NCBI GenBank assembly: GCA_041602035.1
Contig: JBFIHA010000010.1
Span: forward strand, 1 to 64,000
DNA length: 64,000 nucleotides
DNA from: JAOTVV01 sp041602035
GTDB lineage: Bacteria > Gemmatimonadota > Gemmatimonadetes > Gemmatimonadales > GWC2-71-9
Direction of reading: 5' to 3'
Shown: piece by piece, positions 1 to 8,686 of the stretch
Position numbering within the stretch: the stretch's first letter is position 1
How the letters are laid out: each line of letters begins with the position of its first letter
Translations under genes and position numbers: made by a program
The notes under the pieces: model-generated
The model's input: only the letters and a program-made list of their open reading frames with translations
Database searches by the model: none
What the model was told of the DNA's origin: nothing

Positions 1-1866
1 CTTCCGCCCCTCCGACATCGCGTAGTACACAAACGACCGGTGTAGCTGGTTCTTGAACCGGAGCCCCCCATCCTCCATCCGCAGAATCCCCCGATCGAGC
101 AGCTCCAGCGCCGCCCCATCGGACTCGGAGGCCGAGAGGTCGAGTAAGGTCCCGACCTCCGCCGCTGGCATCGTGCGGCCCGCGACGGCGAGCAGATTGA
201 GCAGGCGCTCGGCGTTGGGGGAAACACCGCGATACTGACGGTCGAAGGCCTTGCGCATGGTCTCGGGCGGGCGCCATTGGGCTGACGAGCCGTCGCCTCC
301 CGCGTGCGCCGCCACCAGCGACGAGCGTGCATCGCGTCGCCAATCCGACACCAACATCTCGATCAGATACGGATTTCCCTGGGCCAAGTCCACCATCACG
401 GCAACGACATCGTCGGGGACATCCGCGGGCGGCGTCATGGCGCTCGCGAGCCCGGTGACCACCGCCGTGGCCAGGCCGGCGGGCAGCGGCGTGAGCTCGA
501 GAACCTCGTCCCAGTGAAACCCGGTGTCGAACCCATCCTCGACCGCCGTGAGCCGGTGCTCCTCGATGGTCCTCGCCGACGCCACGACGAGCACCGGCAA
601 GCTCGCCAGCCGACGGAACAGCAAGTACAGGATGTCCCGACTCGCCGGATCGAGGGAGGCGAGGTCGTCGATCGCGAGCAGGATCGGCCCGCCGTCGGCG
701 ACGACCTCGATCATCCTGAGCAGTGCCTCGGCAAGCCGAAGCCGAATCGCCTCCGCCGGCGCGGGAGGCGGATCCGGAATCCCGGAATACACGGACCGAA
801 GTCCGGGCGTTACGCGGCTTGCTTCCGCGAGCCAGCGCGGATCCGTGGCCCCGACCGCTGGATCGCGCCCCAGCGCATGAAACAGCTCCGATACGAACGC
901 AAACGGGATGTTGCGCCCGACTTCCTGGCAGGCGACCTCCCACACGGCGGCTGACCGTGACGCCATCGAGGTCGACAACCGCTTGAGCAGCGAACTCTTC
1001 CCGATGCCGCCGGGTCCCGCGATCAAGCACGTGGTGAGCCTCCCACCCAACGCGCGTGTCCACAGGGATTCCAGTCGGCTCATCTCGGCTTCGCGTCCGA
1101 CGAAGAGCTCCGGCTGACGCGCCCGCGCCGCCTTCGGCGCCGTGTGATCGACGCGCTGAACCCGTACCAGGCCACGCTCGACAAGGGTGAGGAAGCGACG
1201 CAACCCCGCATCCGCCTCGATTCCGGCCTCGTTCAGCCGCTCCACGTGCGAGCGAAGCAGCTGAACCGTCCCCACGGTGTCTCCGTCCAGCAGCATGCGC
1301 TCGCTCAAGGCGCGCACGGCCGTGTCGCTCATGGGATCCACGCGGTAGAGCTGGGCCGCGCGTTCGTACACGCGGCTCACGTCGCCCCGCGCACGTGCCG
1401 CCAACAACTCGCCAGCCAACGCTTCCCGCGCCTCGCGGCGCAGCCGCTCGCGAGTCCGATCCACCCAATGCCCGAACGCTGCGCCCCCGACGTCCTCCAG
1501 GCCAAGCAGGGGCCGGTCGAGATCGGCGGGCTGAAGGATGTCCCCGTTGGCGGCGAGCACCTCCAATTCGCTGCCGACCTCACCCATCAGACGCACCGTG
1601 CGGCCGCCGCGACTCACGACCCGCGGCCCCAGTCGCTCACGCATGGCTGTCAGACCCTGCGACAGCGAGTGTCGGCCCCGTTGCACCGGCACCGTCGGCC
1701 ACAAGAGATCGACCAGCTGGTCACGTGGCAACGCCCGATCCCGCCCCTCGAGCACGAGGTAGGCGAGCAAGGCCAGCTGCTTCCGCGTCCGGAACCGGAG
1801 CTCCCCGCGCCGACGGTGCATCAGCGCCGGCGGTCCAAACAGGCGGAGGTAGAATTGGCTGGGCAT
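1..1866 (-). CDS. BTAD-domain transcriptional regulator with AAA ATPase domain (3' end cut by window edge)
   Basis: I translated this frame from the minus strand; it stays open from an ATG at 1866 to the left edge (622 codons, no stop). The N-terminus starts MPSQFYLRLFGPPAL and carries a winged-helix region of the SARP/OmpR type, followed by a helical bacterial transcriptional activation (BTAD) region to about residue 240. A Walker A motif GPGGIGKSS lies at residues 284-292, preceded by the ORC/AAA-type lead-in ELFVGREAEMSRL. Proteins of this design are ATP-dependent regulators; the missing C-terminus is usually TPR repeats or a sensor. An in-frame TAA upstream limits the start, and AGAAGG lies about 14 bases before the ATG. 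The target genes cannot be told. Several long plus-strand frames over this region are antisense shadows. Confidence 0.88.
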   Translation of the reverse strand, partial: MPSQFYLRLFGPPALMHRRRGELRFRTRKQLALLAYLVLEGRDRALPRDQLVDLLWPTVPVQRGRHSLSQGLTAMRERLGPRVVSRGGRTVRLMGEVGSELEVLAANGDILQPADLDRPLLGLEDVGGAAFGHWVDRTRERLRREAREALAGELLAARARGDVSRVYERAAQLYRVDPMSDTAVRALSERMLLDGDTVGTVQLLRSHVERLNEAGIEADAGLRRFLTLVERGLVRVQRVDHTAPKAARARQPELFVGREAEMSRLESLWTRALGGRLTTCLIAGPGGIGKSSLLKRLSTSMASRSAAVWEVACQEVGRNIPFAFVSELFHALGRDPAVGATDPRWLAEASRVTPGLRSVYSGIPDPPPAPAEAIRLRLAEALLRMIEVVADGGPILLAIDDLASLDPASRDILYLLFRRLASLPVLVVASARTIEEHRLTAVEDGFDTGFHWDEVLELTPLPAGLATAVVTGLASAMTPPADVPDDVVAVMVDLAQGNPYLIEMLVSDWRRDARSSLVAAHAGGDGSSAQWRPPETMRKAFDRQYRGVSPNAERLLNLLAVAGRTMPAAEVGTLLDLSASESDGAALELLDRGILRMEDGGLRFKNQLHRSFVYYAMSEGRK

Positions 1867-2049
1867 GCTGGCCTTGGCCTTCTGCGTGGACTCAAGATGA
1901 CCGGCAGGGGTCAAATAGTATTCAACACATTATCCGACAAAGACTTAGTGGCAGTTTTGGCCCTAATACGGCGGTCCGGCGGTCAGGTCTCAACAAGTAC
2001 GGGCCGCGCGAAGGGGCCGCAAGGTCGCTGCCGTGGTGGGTGCCCCCGC
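1867..2049. other. Divergent intergenic region, AT-rich on its left side
   Basis: This gap separates the leftward BTAD regulator from the rightward lipoprotein gene. Its left half (about 1912-1970) is clearly richer in A and T than the surroundings, as expected for a promoter. I could not settle on a convincing -35/-10 pair for the regulator. Confidence 0.4.
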
Positions 2050-2057
2050 TACCTTTG
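2050..2057 (+). promoter_or_regulatory. Possible -10 element TACCTTTG just before a start codon
   Basis: TACCTTTG ends 5 bases before the ATG at 2063, and no ribosome binding site is visible. If this is a -10 element, transcription would begin at or next to the ATG, giving a leaderless mRNA. The form TAnnTTTG matches the -7 element known in Bacteroidota. No clear -35 is present at the usual distance, so this is tentative. Confidence 0.3.
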
Positions 2058-2062
2058 AGCAC

Positions 2063-3163
2063 ATGACCCCGGGCTCCCGATCCAGGTGGAGGAACGTCAC
2101 TCGCCGTCGGCGGCTGTCCGCTGCCGTGACACTCCTCGTGATCGTCACCGCGTGCGGTCGACCGGGCTCCTCCACGCCGACGCTCACGACCCGGCACCTC
2201 GATTCCGGAGTACGACTCCAGGCCGTGAGCGCCGTCAGTTCGCAGGTCGCCTGGGTGAGCGGCATCGCTGGCACCTACGCCCGTACACTGGACGGTGGTG
2301 CCAGTTGGGAATCTGGCGTGGTGACCGGGGCGGACTCGCTCGAGTTTCGCGACGTCCATGCGGTGAGTGCCGACACGGCCTACCTGCTGAGCGCCGGTCC
2401 CGGCGAGCGGTCGCGTATCTATCGCACGACCGACGGCGGTGCGACGTGGACGCCCCAGTTCGTGAGCGATGAGCCGGACGCCTTCTTCGACTGCCTGGAT
2501 TTCTGGGATGGTTCGCACGGCGTCGCGTTCAGCGACGCGGTGGACGGGCAGTTCATCATCATGCGTACCGAAGACGGGGAGCGATGGATGCCGGTACCGC
2601 CGGAACGCATCCCTCCGGCTCTCCCCGGTGAAGGAGGCTTCGCCGCAAGCGGAACGTGTGTGATTGCACGTGAGGATGGAGTGGGGTGGATTGGGACCGG
2701 CAATGCGTCGCGAGCACGAGTGCTGGTAACGGAGGATCGTGGACGCACATGGACTGCCATCGAGACACCGGTTGTGGCAGGCGAGGCGGCCGGCATCACC
2801 TCCGTGGCCTTCGCGGATAGGCGCCGCGGTGTTGCTGCGGGTGGCGAGATTGGCCGGCCACTGGCCGATTCGGCGAGGGTGGCGGTGACGAACGATGGCG
2901 GCCGCTCCTGGCGCCCGGGTGGCAACCCCACGTTCCGGGGCGCCGTGTACGGGGTGGCGGCGGTTCCCAACGCCCACCCGCCGATCGTCATCGCGGTTGG
3001 GCCGGGTGGCGCCAGCTACTCGCGCGATCTCGGCCAGCAGTGGGTGTCGCTCGACACGCTCGCCTATTGGGGGATCGGTGTTGCCGGCACCGCGACGGGC
3101 TGGCTCGTGGGACCGGATGGACGAATCACCACGGTGCGTTTCGGGGAGGAAACGGATCCATGA
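2063..3163 (+). CDS. YCF48/BNR-repeat lipoprotein
   Basis: The 366-residue product begins with a basic n-region, a hydrophobic stretch and the lipobox VTAC (LLVIVTACG), so it is probably a lipoprotein of the periplasm or outer membrane. The body contains repeated Asp-box-type motifs such as TLDGGASWE, TTDGGATWTP, TEDRGRTWTA and TNDGGRSWRP, each followed by a hydrophobic strand. This is the pattern of the YCF48-like/sialidase-type beta-propeller often annotated as photosystem II stability factor-like; outside phototrophs its role is not known. ATG 2063 is preferred over GTG 2033 because it gives a normal signal peptide. It shares the ATGA at 3160 with the next gene, so the two are probably co-translated. 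Confidence 0.85.
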   Translation: MTPGSRSRWRNVTRRRRLSAAVTLLVIVTACGRPGSSTPTLTTRHLDSGVRLQAVSAVSSQVAWVSGIAGTYARTLDGGASWESGVVTGADSLEFRDVHAVSADTAYLLSAGPGERSRIYRTTDGGATWTPQFVSDEPDAFFDCLDFWDGSHGVAFSDAVDGQFIIMRTEDGERWMPVPPERIPPALPGEGGFAASGTCVIAREDGVGWIGTGNASRARVLVTEDRGRTWTAIETPVVAGEAAGITSVAFADRRRGVAAGGEIGRPLADSARVAVTNDGGRSWRPGGNPTFRGAVYGVAAVPNAHPPIVIAVGPGGASYSRDLGQQWVSLDTLAYWGIGVAGTATGWLVGPDGRITTVRFGEETDP

Positions 3164-3852
3164 TGGAACGCAGACCGCTGTTCCTCTACGAGGATGTGAT
3201 GCTGCTGGCGCTCGACCGGAGAAAAGGCACGCCGTACACAGGCCTCCAATACCAATTTGGCGTCGGGGCGGCGTTGCTCGCAGAGCTGCTCCTCGATCGA
3301 CGCCTTGCGGTCGAAGGGCAGAACGGCAAGCAGCTAGTGACGGTGGCGGAGAACCGCGCTGTTGGCGATCCGTTGCTGGACGAATGTCTGGAGATGGTCG
3401 CGACGGCGAAGCGGCCCGTGCCGCCGAAGACGTGGATCACCAAGTTCGCCGGTCTGCGGCGACTCAAGTCGCGGGTGGCCGAAGGGCTCGTGAAGCAGGG
3501 CATTCTACGGAGTATCGACACCAAAGTGCTCCTCGTGTTTCCACGAACGGTGTATCCGGAGCGCGATGGCAGGCCGAGGCGGGAACTCGTGAAGCGGCTG
3601 AAACAGGTCATCTTCACCTACTCCGCCGATGTGGACACGCGGACAGCCGTATTGGTGGCGCTCACCCACGCGACCGGGGTTCTCGCTCACGTGTTCGACA
3701 AGAAGCGCCTCAAGGATCGCAAGCAGCGGCTCGAGCGCCTGACGGCTCAGAGCCTGGAAGGGCAGGCCACCAAGGAACTGGCCGACGCCGTGCGTACGGC
3801 GATTGCCGTGGCCGGGACGGCGGCCGGGATCGTGGCGACGTCCGGCCGATAG
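3160..3852 (+). CDS. GPP34/GOLPH3-like protein
   Basis: The 230-residue protein opens with RRPLFLYEDVMLLALDRR, close to the start of the GPP34 (Golgi phosphoprotein 3) domain, and continues with the family pattern LLAELLLDRRLAVE and a helical C-terminal half. In eukaryotes GOLPH3/Vps74 binds phosphatidylinositol-4-phosphate and retains glycosyltransferases; bacterial members have no settled function. No signal peptide or transmembrane segment is seen, so it should be cytosolic or membrane-peripheral. The start ATG at 3160 overlaps the stop of the lipoprotein gene and has a good GGGGAGGA site at 3143-3150. The C-terminal stretch is Ala-rich and may be helical. Confidence 0.82.
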   Translation: MMERRPLFLYEDVMLLALDRRKGTPYTGLQYQFGVGAALLAELLLDRRLAVEGQNGKQLVTVAENRAVGDPLLDECLEMVATAKRPVPPKTWITKFAGLRRLKSRVAEGLVKQGILRSIDTKVLLVFPRTVYPERDGRPRRELVKRLKQVIFTYSADVDTRTAVLVALTHATGVLAHVFDKKRLKDRKQRLERLTAQSLEGQATKELADAVRTAIAVAGTAAGIVATSGR

Positions 3853-3880
3853 CGAGAGTCCGGCCCGCGCCGATGGCGTG

Positions 3881-4231
3881 CTACTGCTGCCAGATACCCA
3901 GCACGCGTCCGTCGGGATCGGCAAACAGGGCGAACGTCCCAATGTCCGGCACCTCCTGTCGTTCCACGACGACCTTCCCACCTGCCTCGAGTACGCGTGC
4001 CTTGTACTTCTCGATGTCGTTCACACTGATGTAGAAGGCCATGTTTCCGGGCCAGGGTCCCTGCTGCGGCTTCATGATCCCACCACCGATACCACCCTCG
4101 CCTGCTTCGATGAGATGGTAGTTCATCTGCTCCAGGAAGTTCATGTCCCAGTCGAATACCTGGCGGTAGAACGCGGCGAGCTTGTCGGGGTGTTGCGACC
4201 ACAGCTCGAAGTGCACGACGGGGGCGCTCAT
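3881..4231 (-). CDS. VOC-family (glyoxalase/bleomycin-resistance-like) protein
   Basis: A 116-residue protein with one vicinal-oxygen-chelate fold: VVHFELWSQHPDKLAAFYRQ at the N-terminus and FADPDGRVLGIWQQ at the C-terminus. Family members bind a divalent metal and act as glyoxalases, dioxygenases or drug-binding proteins; this subgroup is usually annotated only as VOC family. The start at 4231 is fixed by AAGGAG 8 bases upstream; a longer frame to 4315 has a low-complexity Arg-rich leader and no ribosome site. It sits alone, convergent with the GPP34 gene and divergent from mtgA. The substrate is unknown. Confidence 0.85.
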   Translation of the reverse strand: MSAPVVHFELWSQHPDKLAAFYRQVFDWDMNFLEQMNYHLIEAGEGGIGGGIMKPQQGPWPGNMAFYISVNDIEKYKARVLEAGGKVVVERQEVPDIGTFALFADPDGRVLGIWQQ

Positions 4232-4329
4232 TTGAGACTCCTTGCGGGTGTCGATCGGCGAATATACCCCTCCACGTGGACGTCGGCAGGCGTTGCGCGA
4301 CGTGCCTGCCATCAACGGAGGTGCGGAAG

Positions 4330-5091
4330 ATGGACCCCGGACACGCCCGGACGCTAGGCTGGTCGATAACCCTTGTAGCTCTGACGGTCGTCGTAGCGAT
4401 TGTGGGCTACCAGCTCCTTACCTGGCCGGACGTTGCCGCACTGGTTCGCACCAACCCCGAGACGACAGCGTTCATCGAGCGCTACCGTGCGCAGCGGCGA
4501 GCGGCGGGCCAATCGGATCGGGTGGAATGGCGCTGGGTTCCTGCCGAGGCGATCTCTCCGCATCTCAAGCGTGCCGCGGTGTCTGCCGAGGACATGGAGT
4601 TTTTCTCCCATGATGGATTCTCCACGGCGGAAATCAAGGTAGCCCTTCGAGAAGCGCTCGAATCCAGAGAGGCGCCCAGGGGTGCATCGACGATCACGCA
4701 GCAACTGGCCAAGAACCTCTGGCTCTCGCCCTCCCGCAACCCGGTACGAAAGCTCAAGGAAGTGATCCTCACGCGGCAGCTGGAACGGGTGCTGTCCAAG
4801 CAGCGAATTCTGGAGATCTACCTCAACGTGGTGGAACTCGGACCTGGCGTGTACGGAGCAGAGGCTGCAGCACGGCGCTACTTCGGTAAGCCGGCCGCGT
4901 CCCTCACCGAGCACGAGGCCGCGCAGCTCGCGGCGGGCCTTCCTCGGCCGAGTCGCTGGCATCCCGGCGTGGAAAGTTCCGCGTACCGTGGCTACGTCGA
5001 GGAGATCGAGAGCCGGATGGCGCGTGCGACGTTCCTGTGGCGGCACATCGGAGGGGCGCCAGTGGCTCCGGTGGACTCGGACAGTCTCTAG
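4330..5091 (+). CDS. mtgA: Monofunctional biosynthetic peptidoglycan transglycosylase
   Basis: The 253-residue product has one N-terminal membrane anchor (LGWSITLVALTVVVAIVGYQ) and a GT51 transglycosylase domain. The catalytic motif region reads AVSAEDMEFFSHDGF with the essential Glu in AED, followed by GASTITQQLAKNLWLS, KQRILEIYLNVVELG and GVYGAEAAARRYFGK, which are the other conserved GT51 blocks. There is no penicillin-binding domain, so it polymerises lipid II glycan strands without cross-linking, at the periplasmic face. ATG 4330 is chosen because GGAGG lies at 4317-4321. It stands alone between two leftward genes. Confidence 0.93.
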   Translation: MDPGHARTLGWSITLVALTVVVAIVGYQLLTWPDVAALVRTNPETTAFIERYRAQRRAAGQSDRVEWRWVPAEAISPHLKRAAVSAEDMEFFSHDGFSTAEIKVALREALESREAPRGASTITQQLAKNLWLSPSRNPVRKLKEVILTRQLERVLSKQRILEIYLNVVELGPGVYGAEAAARRYFGKPAASLTEHEAAQLAAGLPRPSRWHPGVESSAYRGYVEEIESRMARATFLWRHIGGAPVAPVDSDSL

Positions 5092-5092
5092 C

Positions 5093-5109
5093 CGCGGCAG
5101 CGAGCCGCG
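5093..5109. terminator. Hairpin between convergent mtgA and the amidohydrolase gene
   Basis: CGCGGC (5093-5098) and GCCGCG (5104-5109) form a perfect 6-bp stem with the loop AGCGA, directly after the mtgA stop codon and before the stop of the leftward gene. No T-run follows on either side. A bidirectional terminator is the likeliest role. Confidence 0.5.
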
Positions 5110-5115
5110 CCCGGT

Positions 5116-5835
5116 TCACCCTCCAACGGCACGCGCGACGGCGTCGAGCACGGCCGTCACCGTCCCGCCACTCCCCACGATGCGCTGATTCAGCTCGATC
5201 TCGATGCCCTGATACCAACGAGCGGAATAGCGCTTCCGGCAGTGCGTGGTGAATCCGTCGGCGGTGCCGCGGTAGGGGTAGTTCATCCGCACGGACACAC
5301 CGTACTCCCTGCAGCCTGTGCGGATCGCGCGAGCCAGGCGACGTTCTGCGACTCGCGACGGGTCGTACAGGAGGCCCAGATCGGCGCGGCGCTCGTGGCC
5401 GCGAAGCCGTGGCGTGAACGAGTGGACGCTGAGATGCAGGCAGCGACCGTGCCGAGAGATCTGTTCCGCGATCGCGTCTTCGACGGTGCGGCGCCACGGG
5501 TCGTAATACCGCGCCAGGCGGCGCTCGCGGTCGTCACGGGTCAAATCGTGGTTCCCGCGTACGCGTGTCCCGAACGCGATCGACGGGATGACCCTTGGGG
5601 TGTGGCGGCTGCGGTTCAGGTCGGCCACGAGGCGGGAGTAGCGACCGTGATACACCGGCGCGTCGAGCTGGCGCCCCAGTGCCGTCGCAACCGCTCTTGC
5701 TCCTTTATCCCATGCCACATGTGATGTGCGCGCTCGGGCGCCGAGTCCGAGATTGCCGAGTGAGGCCGGGATGCGGCGTGACGCGTGCTCGCAGGTCACG
5801 ACCACGTGGGCCGAGCCGCGGGTCAGGCGGACCAT
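5116..5835 (-). CDS. N-formylglutamate amidohydrolase-like enzyme
   Basis: A 239-residue protein with the pattern of the N-formylglutamate amidohydrolase (FGase) family, a zinc amidase related to carboxypeptidases: VVVTCEHASRRIP near the start, VAWDKGARAVA, LVADLNRSRHTP, LHLSVHSFTP and the late ELNQRIV. His and Glu/Asp residues in the CEHAS and SVHSF blocks fit metal binding. In histidine degradation FGase releases glutamate, but no hut genes are near; the gene is the last of five overlapping leftward genes with two amide-bond-forming ligases and a peptidase. It probably cleaves an amide made by those ligases. It overlaps the GCS2 gene by 13 bases. Confidence 0.83.
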   Translation of the reverse strand: MVRLTRGSAHVVVTCEHASRRIPASLGNLGLGARARTSHVAWDKGARAVATALGRQLDAPVYHGRYSRLVADLNRSRHTPRVIPSIAFGTRVRGNHDLTRDDRERRLARYYDPWRRTVEDAIAEQISRHGRCLHLSVHSFTPRLRGHERRADLGLLYDPSRVAERRLARAIRTGCREYGVSVRMNYPYRGTADGFTTHCRKRYSARWYQGIEIELNQRIVGSGGTVTAVLDAVARAVGG

Positions 5836-7076
5836 ACGACGTTGCGCTCCAGGCAGTCCGCGAGCTCCTCGTAGGTGCGCCTGATTGCGTCGCGGCGGCG
5901 CGCTCCGTCCCGCGCCGCGTCACGACGGACCCGCTGAACGATCCGTTCAGAGAGATTACCGTCTCGCAGTCGGTCGGCCACGAGCTTCAAATATGGGCGT
6001 TCTTCCCGGGCAACCTCCCCTCTCGCCCGGTCGAGCAGCCAGCTGAGCACGTCGCGGGCGGGCATCCGGCGCTTCTCGTGCTGACGTACGATGTGGGGGG
6101 CCACGACGGCGGCGCCGGACCCGCGCCGAATCACGCGGTCGAAATCGTCGACAAGCACCTCGTGCGGGGGGAGCGCCATAATCCCATCCGCGATCGCCCG
6201 CTCCATCCACCGTAGCGCAGCTCGCACGAAGACGGCCACTGCAACGTCGGCCTTGATGCACTCTTGGGTATCCAACACCCGGATCTCGATGGCTCGGCGC
6301 ATGAAGCGCATGATGGCCCCACGCGAGTTCACCCACTCGTGCTGGATGACGTCGCCACCTGGCACGTCGTCGAGCGTGCGGTAGATCCGTTTGAGAATCG
6401 TGCTCCGGTAGTACGAGAACGAGTCGACGAACTCCGGAATGACGTTGCCCGTGATGATCGGAATGCGCTGCTGGTTGGTCCGGTAGAATGCCAAGCGGTT
6501 GTCGACGAACGGTCCAATCTTCCCTTCGTAGATCGGCGAGCTGGCGGTAAGCGCTGGGACGTACGGCAGCAGACACGCAATCGCGTTATGCAGGCGAATC
6601 GTCTCAGCCTCGGTCCCGAACGGGAGGTTGACGTGACTCGCCTGCACGTTGAGCCAGCCGTGTCCGCGGATGCCAAAGATGCGGTCGTAGGTGCGGTAGA
6701 TGCGTCTGCCGGCTCGTGGCCAGAGCGTCGTTTCGTGTGGTCGCATGAACGGATGCATCCCGGTCGGGAGCAGGCGGGCGTCGTACTCCTCGTGCAGCAG
6801 CCGCTGGAACCGGGCGAGCCCGCCAACCAGGAGACGTTCGGCGCGATCGAGGGTGGGCAGTGGATCGACGGTCTTGATCTCGAACACGTGCGCCGCGAGC
6901 TCATTGCCGAACCCGACGTTGTCGAACTCCAGATCCGAGGTGGGTCGTCCGTGGAGCCGCCGAAACGCGGGCTCGACGAGGCATCGCGGTCGAAGCTCGC
7001 CGTCCACGACCGGATACTCCAACTCCAGGCCCACCACCTCGAACAGTCGGTACGCGGCGGAATCGCCGGCGGTCAC
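5823..7076 (-). CDS. GCS2-type carboxylate-amine ligase (glutamate-cysteine ligase family)
   Basis: The 417-residue product has the fold signature of glutamate-cysteine ligase type 2 (YbdK-like): VVGLELEYPVVD with the acidic metal-binding ELEY, FEIKTVDPLPTL, then LNVQASHVNLPF and a C-terminal EIRVLDTQECIKADVAVA. Such enzymes use ATP to join a carboxylate to an amine. The true substrate is unlikely to be cysteine, given its partners: an ATP-grasp ligase, an amidohydrolase and a C39 peptidase. The GTG at 7076 shares GTGA with the stop of the upstream RimK gene, which decides the start; a frame running on to 8171 is out of frame with RimK and is an artefact. Confidence 0.85.
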   Translation of the reverse strand: MTAGDSAAYRLFEVVGLELEYPVVDGELRPRCLVEPAFRRLHGRPTSDLEFDNVGFGNELAAHVFEIKTVDPLPTLDRAERLLVGGLARFQRLLHEEYDARLLPTGMHPFMRPHETTLWPRAGRRIYRTYDRIFGIRGHGWLNVQASHVNLPFGTEAETIRLHNAIACLLPYVPALTASSPIYEGKIGPFVDNRLAFYRTNQQRIPIITGNVIPEFVDSFSYYRSTILKRIYRTLDDVPGGDVIQHEWVNSRGAIMRFMRRAIEIRVLDTQECIKADVAVAVFVRAALRWMERAIADGIMALPPHEVLVDDFDRVIRRGSGAAVVAPHIVRQHEKRRMPARDVLSWLLDRARGEVAREERPYLKLVADRLRDGNLSERIVQRVRRDAARDGARRRDAIRRTYEELADCLERNVVWSA

Positions 7077-8686
7077 GAGGGGCGTGGTCCCTGGGGCGCG
7101 TTGATGCGTCGGAGCAACGTCAGGATGACGGCTTCGTAAATCCGGTCTCCCTCGGCGGCGTCCTCGTCGGTCTCGATGAGATTCGGGTTGTCGTTGACCT
7201 CGATGACGAGTGGTCCGGTCGGCGACTCCTTGATGTCGACGCCATAGAGGCCGTCGCCGATCAGGTCCGCCGCTTCCAGGGCCATGGCCGTCACCGCCTT
7301 GGGGGCGGCATCGATCGGGACCGCCTCTACCTTGCCGAAACGGGTGCGTCCCGTCTTCCACTGTCCGACGATCTGCCAGTGATCCTTGACCATGTGGTAC
7401 TTCGCCGCAAACAGGAGGCGACCGTCCAGCACCCCGATCCGCCAGTCGAAGGGGGTCGGCGTGAATTCCTGCACGATCAGGAGTGGCGATCGCCGAAGCA
7501 TCTCCTGGCGGATGGCGTCGAACTCCTCCGGGCTTGCTGCCTTCTTCACCGCGTGCGAAAACGTGCCGTCGGGGATCTTGAGGATGAGGGGGAACCCGAG
7601 CGGTGCGACGTCGCCCGTCGGCGTCTTTCGCGAGATCGTCAATGTGCGCGGCGTGGGAATCCCGTGCTTCTGAAACAACTCGTGAAGGAACACTTTGTTC
7701 GAGCAACGGATGATGGAACGCGGATCGTCGATCACGGGAATGCCGAGGCTCTCGGCGGTGCGCGCGAAGGTGAACGAGTAGTGGTCGATCGCGGTCACGG
7801 TCCGGATGAAGAGCGCGTCGTACTCGGCGAGCGTCCCGAGATCTTCCTTGCCGATGACGTCGAACAAGGCGTTGTGTTTGGCGGCGACACGCTCGAAGCG
7901 GTCGAGCGTGCCCTCGTCCGACGGGGCGTGCGGATCTCGCTCGTCGAAGAGACAGGCGATACGGTGGGGCCGCTCCGCGCTCGGCTCGGCTGGTTCCCTT
8001 CGGAGGCGGTCCTTGCCGAGCTCCGCTCGGAGGAGATCCAACTCGGCCGGCTCGAGTCGATCGAGGGCGATGGGGTAGAGCTGTCCCACCTGCCACGACT
8101 TCTCCTCCGGGCTCTCGTACAGGCGGATCTTGAGGAGCGGAATGGGATAGGCGCGGTAGATGGTGGCGCACACGCGTCGGAACTGGGCATCCAGCGTGCG
8201 GCCAAGGACGCTCGTGATCTCGCGATAGGTCTGCGTGACGTCTTCGTAGCGGAGTCCTGCGCCTTCGGCTTGCGACTGCGCGAGCGGGCGATCGGCATCG
8301 TCGTGCAACGCCGGGTCGTGCTCTGGGATGATCAAACGCGGGAGGAGCCGGTGGCCGCCCCGCACGATCCGGTAGTCGATCGTGTCGAGGCCGGTCTCCT
8401 CCAGTGCCCGGAAGTAGACGTAGGGGTCGGTGATGGCCTGGATGGTCTCGAGGGTAGGCACAACACGCTGGCGCCGAGCGTCCGCCAAGAGCGAGACGTA
8501 GTAGCCGCGGGAGAGGTACTGGTACGACCGGCAGAGGTTGATGACGGTCAGGCCCTCGGCGTCGGCACCTTCCTCACCGGCGAGGTACTGCTGCGCGGTG
8601 TGCTGAACGACGTCCGGGAGCCTGTCGAGAAGCGGCAGGTCCGTCACGACCACCAGGCCCCCGCGGGTGCGCTTGGGTGCGGTCAC
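7073..8686 (-). CDS. RimK-family ATP-grasp ligase with N-terminal RLAN domain
   Basis: A 537-residue two-domain protein. Residues up to about 170 match the RimK-like ATP-grasp N-terminal (RLAN) domain, with VINLCRSYQYLSRGYYVSLL. The second half is an ATP-grasp ligase: FDVIGKEDL, SNKVFLHELFQKHGIPTPRT, FPLILKIPDGTFSHAVKK (nucleotide-binding Lys), and the catalytic metal-binding end YGVDIKESPTGPLVIEVNDNPN. RimK relatives add glutamate or other amino acids to a carboxylate with ATP. GTG 8686 overlaps the stop of the C39 gene (GTGA). With the GCS2, amidohydrolase and C39 neighbours it forms a recurring neighbourhood described in amidoligase surveys; the product is not known. Confidence 0.88.
   Translation of the reverse strand: MTAPKRTRGGLVVVTDLPLLDRLPDVVQHTAQQYLAGEEGADAEGLTVINLCRSYQYLSRGYYVSLLADARRQRVVPTLETIQAITDPYVYFRALEETGLDTIDYRIVRGGHRLLPRLIIPEHDPALHDDADRPLAQSQAEGAGLRYEDVTQTYREITSVLGRTLDAQFRRVCATIYRAYPIPLLKIRLYESPEEKSWQVGQLYPIALDRLEPAELDLLRAELGKDRLRREPAEPSAERPHRIACLFDERDPHAPSDEGTLDRFERVAAKHNALFDVIGKEDLGTLAEYDALFIRTVTAIDHYSFTFARTAESLGIPVIDDPRSIIRCSNKVFLHELFQKHGIPTPRTLTISRKTPTGDVAPLGFPLILKIPDGTFSHAVKKAASPEEFDAIRQEMLRRSPLLIVQEFTPTPFDWRIGVLDGRLLFAAKYHMVKDHWQIVGQWKTGRTRFGKVEAVPIDAAPKAVTAMALEAADLIGDGLYGVDIKESPTGPLVIEVNDNPNLIETDEDAAEGDRIYEAVILTLLRRINAPQGPRPS

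Noticed and set aside
53..2066. Several long plus-strand open frames at the left edge
   Set aside because: They are antisense to a clear BTAD/AAA regulator with Walker A and winged-helix features, and their translations are Arg/Pro-rich without domains.
7077..8171. Extension of the GCS2 gene up to 8171
   Set aside because: It is a different frame laid over the RimK gene; the GTGA junction at 7073-7076 gives the natural start.
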